Below, in pieces: positions 34,526 to 44,500 of a stretch of 64,000 bases of DNA. Location of the stretch: NCBI GenBank assembly GCA_019916065.1, contig CM034238.1:24543246-24607245 (forward strand), written 5' to 3'. Below the pieces are notes generated by a model. It worked only from the letters and a program-made list of their open reading frames with translations, ran no database searches and had not been told where the DNA came from. A program made the translations under genes and the position numbers. Source of the stretch: Vitellaria paradoxa. Taxonomy: Eukaryota; Streptophyta; Magnoliopsida; Ericales; Sapotaceae. Numbering within the stretch: position 1 is the stretch's first letter; every line of letters starts with the position of its first letter.

Positions 34526-35755
34526 ATGCCACCAAAGAGGATGAAGAAGATGGCTTATAAAGGTAAGGCTAAAAGAAGGAGCATGAGGATTTTGAGCCAA
34601 CATGCTAAAGGTTCTTCACTTGTTGTTCAGGAACCCATAACGTATGAACTGTCATCTTCTAAATCAGACCCTAGGTCCTCCTCTAGAGCAGAATCGTTCT
34701 ATTCTGTAGGTAATGAGAGTTTGAATGAGAGACATGATCATCATGTCTCTAATGTTGAAAAGGAAAACTCTGTTGGAGTTCCTTAGAATGTGCCTACTAA
34801 GGAGCACACTACTGCTCCTGAGCATGAGGTCCACACCTCTGAAAATGCTCCTGAGGATTCTTTTGATAGCTCGAGGTTTTCCAATAAAGCCTCAGAGCTG
34901 AAATATGAGGAGAATTACAGCAAGAGAGCTGTGTTGAGTGAAAGAGGAATTAAATTGGAGGACTACAATGAACTACCCTATGAATTGTTAGAATTATTTG
35001 AGCAAAGGGGCTGGGCGCATTGGGTTACAACCAGTTTGAATCTTGAGAAGATCTCTTTCATAAGTCATTTACCTGTTGAAAGAGTACCCGAATCCACACC
35101 TGAACAAAAAGCACAATGGGAGGAGCAACTGCATAAGGACAATTTGGCTAGACTCTTCACAGCCAACCCTCAAGCCCAATGGACCACTGCTAGGATGTCC
35201 AAGTCAGGAATTACTCCCAAAAGCAATGTCCTTCACATGCTAGTTTGTTCTTCAATTCTGCCCCATGCTTACAAGTCAACCATCACTCTAGAGCAAGCCA
35301 TGATTATGGGAAAGTTGTTGTTAAGCATTCCCATGGATTTACCTTACCACATCTGGTTGGTTATTTCTCATGTGGTGGAGAAATTAGAATCCACTGCTGG
35401 GCTGCCTTTTGGAGGTCTAATTACAGAGATAATTCAGCACTTTCTGGGAATAGAGAAAGAGGTAGGAATGGCCACTGTGAAAGCTGCTCCTTTAATAGAC
35501 AAGACATCTGTGAATAGAAGTCAAGGACAGTTGAAGAAGGCTGCTCCACCTGCAGTAGAGAATAACTAGCAGCAGCCAGCAGAAGAGGAGGCAACTGAAG
35601 CAGCTCCCATGAGCACAGAGGAGAAATTGAAGTTAATCCAGCAAAATCAAGAAGTACTGATGAGGGAAGTTAGTGAGCTGAGACAGGGGCAGCAAAAGCT
35701 TATTCGATTGGTGGAGAGCATATTCGAATTAAGCCGAGAAGGAAGAAATGCTTAA
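34526..35755 (+). pseudogene. env-position ORF of element D (plant-transposon-protein-like)
   Basis: 410 codons in one frame with two stops (34784 and 35567). It opens MPPKRMKKMAYKGKAKRR, a basic Lys/Arg-rich start that could act as a nuclear signal. A Ser-rich linker follows, then a globular part containing FEQRGWAHWV and MDLPYHIWLVISHVVEKL, then GLPFGGLITEIIQHF, and it ends in a short coiled coil (EVLMREVSELRQGQQKLI). The central part resembles the domain usually labelled putative plant transposon protein, found next to Athila-like pol genes. No signal peptide or membrane segment is obvious, so it is env-like by position only. Element C has a counterpart at 39516-40604. Confidence 0.7.
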
Positions 35756-37460
35756 TTCAGTATTTCAGCCATGATTCAGACTCTTTCGTCCTTGAAACCA
35801 GATTTTTGACAGCAAATCTTTAGAATATTTCAAATATGTTTTGTCAACAATAGGATTTGGATTGATGTTCTTGCTGTTTGTTTCTTTTGATTAGGTTTAA
35901 GTTGTTTTTTTTTTTTTACTTTTGCCACCTATGACTTTGAACTTACAACTTGGAATGAATGAAATTTCTATTTTCTTGGAATTAGTGATGTCATTTGCAT
36001 AAATTGGATTGAGCTGAGTTGAAGTATGAAATTTTAAGAGTTGTTGTGTTTGCCATGTGTTTTTAAGTTGAAAAGTGTGTGAATGGATTTAGCTTGAGAA
36101 TTGTTGATCTAACATTTGTCTTGAGGAATGGATTTATGAATGAATAATGTGTTTTATGGATTTCCAGATATAGTGGAGACTTAAAACCTGAAGTGAGATA
36201 TTTGAGCCTTAAACTTTGTTCATGAGAGACTTACATTTACTCTAAGGGCTTTCCAAAAGCTCAAGCTTTTTGCACTTCAAATGCCTTCAATAACTCCACT
36301 TATACTATTTTGCTTTGGGTGTTTGTGAAGTGATAGAGGAATGGAACTAGATTTCTGATTCTTAACTTTTATGGTTGAATGGAATGAAATCATAGAAGTG
36401 ATATTAGGCCATTTTTCTTAACATTTGAGCTTGGAATGCCTTTCTTTGATAAACATGACCATTGTAGCCAAGTTTGAGCCTTATTAGAGCATTCATACTT
36501 CTTCATTTTTACCACATAATTCCTTTAACCAAAATGAATGCTCTCTAGCCTTCCCTATGTATTTTGGAATGCACTGAAAATAGAAATGAAGGTTAGTGGA
36601 CTGAATTGTGGGATTTGGAAGTGAGAAGAAAGAAAAATGTATGGAATGAGGAAAAAGAAAATGTTAAGGGAAATGGATGATAAAAAGAAAATCAAAAAGA
36701 AGGGGAACTGTTTTAATCTTGAAATACATTCACTTGAGGTCATTTTCAATTTCTGTAAAAAAAAAAATAATAATAATGAATTGTAGAAGGGTAGAAGAAA
36801 GTTTATTTCAGTGTTCCAAATCAGTTTTTGAATTCCTTATCCTTTCCTTCTATTACCTTATTAAACCTCATGGACCCATTACAACCCATTGCAAGTCCTA
36901 ATTGATCTTTGGAAGAATTTTCATTCAATTATGAAATTTAGGAATTAGGAAATCATGGTGAAAATTCTGAAATTACTTTGCTACATCATTCCTTCATGGA
37001 GTTATGCCAAGTCCAATTCTTTCTTGAATACATCGTTTTTGACTTGTTGATGCCACCTTCTAGAATTTGATGAACATTTACTCTTAATAAGGGGCATCTC
37101 GAGTGAAACCTTGTGGCTCTATTTTCTTTGGAGTGAATTCCAAGGTAAGATTTGAAGTCAAAACTTGGGAATGAAATGGAATGCAAAGTTCAGAATTAAA
37201 TGAAGTTCTAAAGATGTATGTTAAGTTGATAGAGCTAAAAGCTGCTATTCATTCACATTCATTTCAAACACTTGGCAAGTTTCACATCTCTTATAAAATT
37301 TTAAATTTTAAACTTTGCTTATGAAAGTTTTTGCTTATGGTGTTAACTAATTTCATATGAATAACTGAAATGTCATTCAAATTGAAATGGAATTAATGCT
37401 TTTGGATTTCTCTCCTATTTCTTCTATTAGAAGCATTACTAGGGACTAGTAATGTTGTAG
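35756..37460 (+). other. 3' untranslated region of element D
   Basis: AT-rich and without recognisable coding motifs. The 74-codon and 64-codon ORFs here are not conserved. Confidence 0.6.
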
Positions 37461-37472
37461 TTGGGGGGTGTG
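37459..37472 (+). other. polypurine tract of element D
   Basis: AGTTGGGGGGTGTG directly before the TGATTGG start of the 3' LTR. Confidence 0.85.
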
Positions 37473-38995
37473 TGATTGGACATCAATTGTTACATATTTA
37501 TATATTCAAATTACACTTGCACACATCATAAAAAGATATAAAATCTATGTTTTGTGCAGATTTCATCTCCATATCTCCAAAGTGGAATATGTGTTGATTT
37601 CCATCACAAAAACAGGAAATTAAGCTACATTGAGGATGTTGAGAAGAAAGCATGCTGCACAGCACATCAAAGGATTGAAGCTATTTCAGAAGAAGAAGAA
37701 AATTCAGTTGAAATCAATGCAAAGAGATCAGAATCACTATTCTGGAAATTTCTGCAGCAGATGATCATATTCGAATATGGTTTTACTGTATTTAAATATA
37801 AGCTTCTTTACAGCAACGAATTCCATGTGACCCCAACTTCTCCATGTGATGTAACCTGCAATCTAGGGAGGGCACATCAGTAAAAATAGGAGAAAGAAGG
37901 AGCTATCATGAGGACTACATTCTGTTAGAGGAGGAGAGAGAAAAAAATAAGCAAAAAGAGATACACACGGAGCATTCCCGATATACACGCAGAAAAGCAG
38001 AGGAAGTTTAGAGAGAGAAATTCAGTTTTGTAGAGAGAGGTTTTGAGAGAAATTTTATTGAGAGTTCATAGTTTTACATTTTAATTTCAATTTGGCATTG
38101 GAGTTTTTTTGAGATTTACATTTTGAATTCATTTCAATTTCTGTAATGAGATTTTCAGTTCTGAATCCATTAAACTTTCACTTTCAGGTTGAAATGTCTT
38201 CAATTCAGATTTCTATTTCTGTTTTTCTTCTTTTTAATATGCTCGGCTAAGTCTTCTTGGGCCAAGGCAAGGGTAATGCCCTTCCAATGAATCTCAAGTG
38301 GCCGAACTTCATGGATTTACTTTGAGTTCTTATGATTATCAAGTCAATTTGCAGCTGGGTGTCTTAGAACTCATTGATTCAAGACCCGATTAATCCAAAT
38401 TTGTATATCCTATTGATGAGTTCATAGGTGTTGCTTAACTTAGAACTCTCATGACATTGTTGTATGTGGGTTGCTAGAATTAGAACTCCTATTGTCCTTA
38501 AAATAGGTTATGCACATTGTGTGTTTAATCCATGGTTTGTTTCAATTGAAATTGATTTTCTCAAAAATCAGCACAAATTGATTTGGTAATTTATAAACTC
38601 TTGGCACTTGAAATTCATTCGGATTGGTATTAAACTTGTCTTGCTCAACCTTTTTATCACTTAATCTTTTAGTTTAAATTCATTTTGCTTTTGGAAAACT
38701 AGTTCAAAACCATCAACCAACCAAATCAGATTTTAATTTTCTGTTTCACATTTTTTGTGAGTTGTGTTTTGCCAAATTAATCTCCATTAGAGTCATTCAC
38801 TTCATTACTCCCTAGATCCCTGTGGAAATGACCTGGGACTTACCAGTTATTTTGTGCTTCAACCACACCTTGCACTTGGGGGAAAACTTGTCTTGATTTA
38901 CCTCACTTAACATTTTTTTTAAAAATTTGAATTTATAATCTGAATTTTCATCTGAGCTTTTATAATGGAGTGAGGTAATTAAGCAAGAACAAGCA
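37473..38995 (+). repeat. 3' LTR of element D
   Basis: 1523 bp, same ends as the 5' LTR. ATATTCGAATAT is at 37767-37778. It lacks the 10-bp ACATCAATTG duplication present near 25962 in the 5' copy. Confidence 0.92.
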
Positions 38996-39000
38996 ATTAC

Positions 39001-39321
39001 CTCAGCCCATTCCATATCCAAGAGAAGTTGAAGGTCAACTTCATCCCACCATTGGTCATCTAATTGATCAGGTGTGATGAACATCAGTGGTGGATATATA
39101 TATGGTAAGGGTAGTGAATTGCTTTCTAAGAAATAGTCCTCAGGCCACCCTTCCCAGTCAACCTCTGAACTCTCGGACTCGTTGCTCTCACTGGATATAA
39201 AGGTTATGGCATCCCACTTACGTTTCCTACTTATGGTACTAAGTTCCCATTGTTTACATTGATTGTTAGTTGGACCATAGATGAAGTACCTGTTCTTTGC
39301 AAAAAAATAAGAAAATAAAAT
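39001..39321 (-). pseudogene. acidic ORF of element C, 5' part (split by D)
   Basis: 107 open codons that join in frame with 25454-25723 across the D insertion, for 197 codons in all. It reads NRYFIYGPTNNQCKQWE, then RKRKWDAITF (basic), an acidic Ser/Glu run and PPLMFITPDQLDDQWWDEVD. No ATG occurs in frame before MFITP. The open frame instead begins in a T-rich tract ending TTTTTTTGCAAAG, which looks like a 3' splice site, so this may be a second exon. I do not recognise the family. Confidence 0.55.
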
Positions 39322-39515
39322 TTAAGAACATAAACAACCCATAATTTAACACAAGGTAGCATCCATAAAAATAAGATAAAATGGAAAACAAACACAAACT
39401 AGAAATATATAAACATCCCAGCAGTTAAAAGTGAGTAAAGAGTTTTAGGATTACAAATTAAACAAAAAGAAAAGTTCACTCCTAAACTCTCAAAGAAAAA
39501 AAAACGTGAAGTCCA

Positions 39516-40604
39516 TCACTGCGGAGGCGGGGGTGGATGAGATTCTCTGAGATAATCCAAAACACTTTGTAGGATATGGCCTTGAGTTTGCTGGCTTTGG
39601 TGAATGCGTAGTAGGAGCTGGTGATCAGCTTCTTGATTCTGCTCCATGACACTAATACGTTCAGCTAAAACTCCAATCTGATTGGCCAACTCAACATTGG
39701 TGACCTCCTCTTGTTCCTCTTGGGGGTGTGAAGGTTCACCCTTTTCCTCAGATTCCTCTACCCCCCTTTTCTTCTTTAATATCAAACCTCTGGATTTAAC
39801 ATAAGATGTGATATTGAACGGTTGAAGTCCTGAGGTTATGGGTAGGTCATCTGTGATATAAGCTCATTTCCTTCTAAAGATCTCTGTTAGTGCTCCTCCA
39901 AAGGGTAAAGCTGATAGAGCTCCAGGGTGCTCACAGGTATAAGCTACTTGGTGCTAAAGATATGAGGGTAAATCGATTGTCATCCCAGTCCCAATAGCAT
40001 AAACAAGTCTGGCTCTAAGGGGAGTACAATCAGCGGTCCTGTTTTGAGGTAGTAGGTTGGAACAAAAAAACAAGTGCAATGCCCAGTATTTATCTTTCAA
40101 CACAGATGCAGGTTTCCTATATTCACCACCCTATTCCTGACCCTCTAGTAAGATCTCTGAAACCACAATTGGAAATAGAGGAGTAACCTCAGCTGGATAA
40201 GTGAATTCTGGATTTTCAACTCAAGGTAATTGAAATATGAGAGCAAAGTCATCAGGTGTGAGTGTAATTTCAACTCCCCTTACCCAACTGATTAGACGTT
40301 CTCTACCCCTTTGCCTTATAATTGAGTTAGCTTTGAAATTGGCAAAAAATTCCTTAACCAGATCAACTATACAATAAGCATGAAACTTTGCTACATTAAT
40401 CCACTGCCTTCCTTCAAAATTTTGTTCAAGCATGAAGTCACTACGCTTAAACTGATCAATTTGCCAAAAATGCTCAATTACTACTAATTTATTCCCCCAT
40501 GTACTATCATATTTCTCTTTAGCCTCTTCTTTCCAAAAACAACTCCTATCAAAAGATGGGGTTCCTAATTGTCTATTTGCCGGTTTCTTAGTTCTCGGAG
40601 GCAT
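39516..40604 (-). pseudogene. env-position ORF of element C (plant-transposon-protein-like)
   Basis: 363 codons in a single frame, opening MPPRTKKPANRQ and closing with LRESHPPPPPQ. I count about four in-frame stops, the first at about 40221 after ALIFQLP. Recognisable parts are WINVAKFHAYCIVDLVKEFF, a middle with ALPFGGALTEIF that aligns with GLPFGGLITEII in D, and a C-terminal coiled coil (ANQIGVLAERISVMEQN). It lies between integrase and the acidic ORF. The same family as the D ORF, diverged. Confidence 0.7.
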
Positions 40605-41324
40605 AGGAACTACACAAGTATAAAAATAAAAAATTCAATGAGTAACTATGCAATTCCTATGTCCACCCAAGTTCAGTGGCCCGTTCTAATGAAAGATATT
40701 CATTGGAATCAAAACTAAATTTCACCCAAACAAAATAGACAAATTAGGTGGCCATACATCATCCACCCAAACTAAATTTCACAAATTTAATTCTCTAGGT
40801 GGCCATACATCATCCACCCGAGAAGGGTCCATTCAACAATTTCGGTAGCCATGCAACATCCACCTTGAATTCAAATAACAAATTCTCAAAGGAAAATTAC
40901 AAAAAATCAGCAAATAAGCTTAAAATTGGAGGGTTTTTGAACCCTTGGACCCCATTTGTGAACCACGGGTAGGAAGAAGCAAACAAGTGAAAGAATGCAC
41001 TCAATTGAATGAATCACTTCCTATCCTTGTTTGGAACTCGAAACAAAGCTTCTTTTTGCAAGAAATCTAAACCCTCAAAGCTTGGAAGCTCGGGCATGGA
41101 GAGTAATGAACAAAGAAGCTATCTAAAATTCAAAAACAAGTGAAAAAGCATACCTCGTGTGACTTATATTCGAAGAATAATGGCTGAAAAAGCTGAATCA
41201 ACTGTCAAGAATGCTGATTCTAGAGGAGAACACTGAGTATTGAGAGAGAAATCTAGAAACCTAGGCTTTAGAAGAGGGGAATTCGGGTTTTAGAATGGCC
41301 GAATAGGGCTTTTGAAGTTTGCAG
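40605..41324 (-). other. leader-like spacer between dyad block and env-position ORF (C)
   Basis: No coding motif. On the minus strand it begins with a pyrimidine-rich stretch (CCCCTCTTCTAAAGCC, TTTCTCTCTCAATACTC) resembling a transcript leader. Nearer the ORF are repeated AGGTGGCCATACATCATCCACCC words (plus 40681-40865, shown here in part as GTGGCCATACATCATCCACC). Confidence 0.45.
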
Positions 41325-41440
41325 GGTCTCGACCGTCTCGGCAGAGGGTCGGGACCACAGAAAGTTCCTCCCTCAAACAAGTACTCGGCCAAGACACTGT
41401 GGTCCCGACCGTTTGGTGAGGGGGTCGGGACCATCAAGTA
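41325..41440 (-). promoter_or_regulatory. internal copy of the LTR dyad block, upstream of the env-position ORF (C)
   Basis: Plus strand: TGGTCCCGACC and GGTCGGGACCA separated by about 13 bp (about 41399-41433), and a second pair with CTCGACCGTC and GGTCGGGACCA (about 41328-41358). The C LTRs carry the same inverted words just upstream of their TATA box (23232-23345 and 48551-48662). An internal promoter role is inferred. Confidence 0.55.
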
Positions 41441-41579
41441 GATTTCTTTTTTTTTTTTTAGCTAGGCTATTTAAAAACTTAAAATGTCTAGACTCAAAAA
41501 TAAAAAAACTAAATTAAAGACAAAATAAAACCTATCCTAACCTACTATTATACACTTAGACTAACTTTTTAATCTCATT

Positions 41580-44500
41580 CTAATTGAAAGATGGGGGATC
41601 CAAAAGATCCCAAATTTCAATTTCGGCCACAAAGTTTTCTAAATATGGTTTGAGGCGATGTCCATTAACTTTGAAGGTGGTGTTATTATGTGGGTTATGA
41701 ACCTCACACACACCATGTTCGGAGATGGAAAGTATAGTAAAAGGACCGTACCACCTTGATTGGAGCTTGCCCGGGAAGAGATGCAAATGAGAGTTGTAAA
41801 GCAAGACTTTTTGGCCTATATGAAAGGATTTTCTAGAAATGTGTTTGTCATGTAAAGCTTTCATTCTTGCCTTGGTGATCTTTGCATTCCCAAAAGCATC
41901 ATTACGCAATTCCTCAAGTTCATTCAATTGGAGCTTTCGTAAAACACCGGCATCATCCAAATTCTCATTGAAGTGCCTAATCGCCCAATAAGCTCTATGC
42001 TCTATTTCCACAGGTAAGTGACAAGCCTTACCAAGGACAAGGCGATAGGGAGACATACCCAGAATAGTCTTATACGCCGTTCCATATGCCCATAATGCAT
42101 CGATAAGACGTAGAGACCAATTTTTGCGTGTCGGGTTAACAGTTTTATCTAAGATTCCCTTAATCTCCCTATTCGCTAATTCGACTTGGCCACTATTTTG
42201 AGGATGATACGCAGTACCTACTTTATGGGTCACACCATGACTCCGTAGCAATACACCTACAGGCCGATTACAAAAAAGTTTACCTTGGTCACTAATAATA
42301 GCTCGAGGCATCCCAAAACGCGAAAAGATATACTCCTTTAAGAATTTTATCACTACCCGATGATCATTGGTCCGAGTTGCTATGGCCTCTACCCATTTAG
42401 AAACATAATCAATGGCCACCAGTATGTACTCATAACCAAAAGATGTACGGAATAGTCCCATAAAATCAATCCCCCAACAATCAAAAATCTCCAAAACGAT
42501 TATGGGATTTTGAGGCATCTCATTACGCTTGGTTAGAGCTCCTAACCGTTGACATCGATCACACTGAAGGCAATAATCATGAACATCCTTAAACAATGAG
42601 GGCTAATAAAATCCGCTTTGGAGGATCTTAGCGGCTGTTTTCTTTGAGGAGAAGTGACCTCCACATGCTAGAGAATGACAAAACTCAATGACCCTATGTA
42701 CCTCGCTCTCGGGAATGCAACGTCTCACAATCTAATCAGGGCAATATTTGTAGAGATATGGTTCGTCCCAAAAGAAACTACGCACTTTTCGTAAGAATTT
42801 TCCTTTATCGACTTTGGTCCAATGGGAGGGCATCTGTCCAATCACTAAGAAGTTCGCAATGTCCACATACCAAGGAGGTTGGACCGGTTGGTTGGTGCTA
42901 ACATGCATAAGGTGTTCATCAGGGAATTGCTCATTGATTGGTAGGTCACTAGAGTTGGACGCATGTTGGGGTAGTCTAGACAAATGGTTAGCAACCACAT
43001 TTTCAACTCCTTTCTTGTCCTTGATCTCCAAATCAAACTCTTGGAGAAGGAGTATCCACCTAATCAGACGAGGTTTGGCCTCTTGTTTTGAGAGGAGATA
43101 TTTCAAAGCCGCATGGTTCGTGAACACTGTGACATGGGAACCTACCAAATATGACCTAAACTTCTCAAGGGCAAACACTACCGCTAGAAGCTCTTTCTCA
43201 ATGGTGGTATAATTAATTTGAGCTTCATTTAGAGTCTTGCTAGCGTAGTAAATGACATAGCGTTTCCCCTCTTTTCTTTGCCCTAAAACTGCACCCACCG
43301 CAAAATCACTGGCATCACACATAAGCTCGAATTGTAGGGACCAATCCGGGCTTTAAATAATAGGAGCGGTGGTGAGCAACTGTTTAAGCCGGTCAAATGC
43401 CTCTTGGCATGATATTGTCCATTCAAATGGAACATCATTGGACAACAATGAGCAAAGAAGACGGGCTAGAGAGCTGAAGGATTGAATGAATCTCCGGTAG
43501 AAACCGGCATGTCCAAGGAATGATCTAACATCCTTCACACATCGAGGAGTAGGTAAATTTTGAATAATATTCACTTTTGCTTTATCTACCTCTATCCCAT
43601 GACATGACACTATGTGCCCTAAAACAATCCCCTGTTGTACCATAAAGTGGTACTTTTCCCAGTTGAGCACTAAATTGCTTTCCTTACATCGCACTAGCAC
43701 CTTCTCAAGATTGATCAAGCACTCATCGAATGTGTCTCCATAGACGGAGAAATCATCCATAAATACCTCTAAGAATCTCTCGACCATATCACTAAAAATG
43801 CTCATTACACACCTTTGAAAAGTCGTAGGTGCGTTGTATAGCCCAAATAGCATGCGTCTATACACAAAAGTGCCAAAGGGGCCAGTGAAGGTGGCCTTCT
43901 CTTGATCTTCTAGTGCTATCTCCACTTGATTATATCCAGAATACCCATCTAGAAAACAATAGAAAGATTTACCCGCTACTCTCTCAAGCACTTGGTCTAG
44001 GAAGGGAAGTGGGAAATGGTCTTTCCGGGTCACTGCGTTCAAACGCTTATAATCAATGCACATACGCCACCCAGTTTGGGTGCGTTGTGGTACTAACTCT
44101 CGTTTCTCATTTTCAACTACAGTGACACCATATTTCTTAGGAACTACTTGAGTGGGACTCACCCACTTCGAGTCAGAGATGGGGTAAATGATACCGGCAT
44201 CAAGCAACTTAAGCACCTTCCCTTTCACAACCTTTTCCATATTGGGTTTTAACCTTTGTTGCATTTGTCTCACCAGTTTAGCATCATCTTCAAGGTATAT
44301 ATGATGAGAACATACTAATGGGCTAATACCTCGAAGATCTGCTATAGTCCACCCTAAAGCCTGACGATGGGCTTTCAACACTCCCAGCAACCTCTCTTCT
44401 GGTGCTCTTTCTAAACTCACAGACACTACTACTGGAAATGTCTCTCCCTCTCCCAGAAATGTATACTTGAGTTCACTTGGTAAGGGTTTCCTAGAAGGAC

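Larger units (their letters stand above)
25724..38995 (+). mobile_element. Athila-like Ty3/gypsy element D
   Basis: 13,272 bp with LTRs of 1533 bp (25724-27256) and 1523 bp (37473-38995), exact duplication ATTAC (25719-25723 and 38996-39000), tRNA-Asp primer site and polypurine tract. The LTRs differ at about 20 sites plus one 10-bp tandem duplication in the 5' copy, so D is younger than C, which it interrupts. gag-pol has one frameshift, five stops and two in-frame deletions, one of which removes the RT catalytic aspartates. An env-position ORF follows pol. Confidence 0.92.

Noticed and set aside
34526..40604. env-position ORFs as true viral envelope genes
   Set aside because: Neither the C nor the D ORF shows a signal peptide, membrane anchor or cleavage site. 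They resemble the plant-transposon-protein family and have coiled-coil ends.
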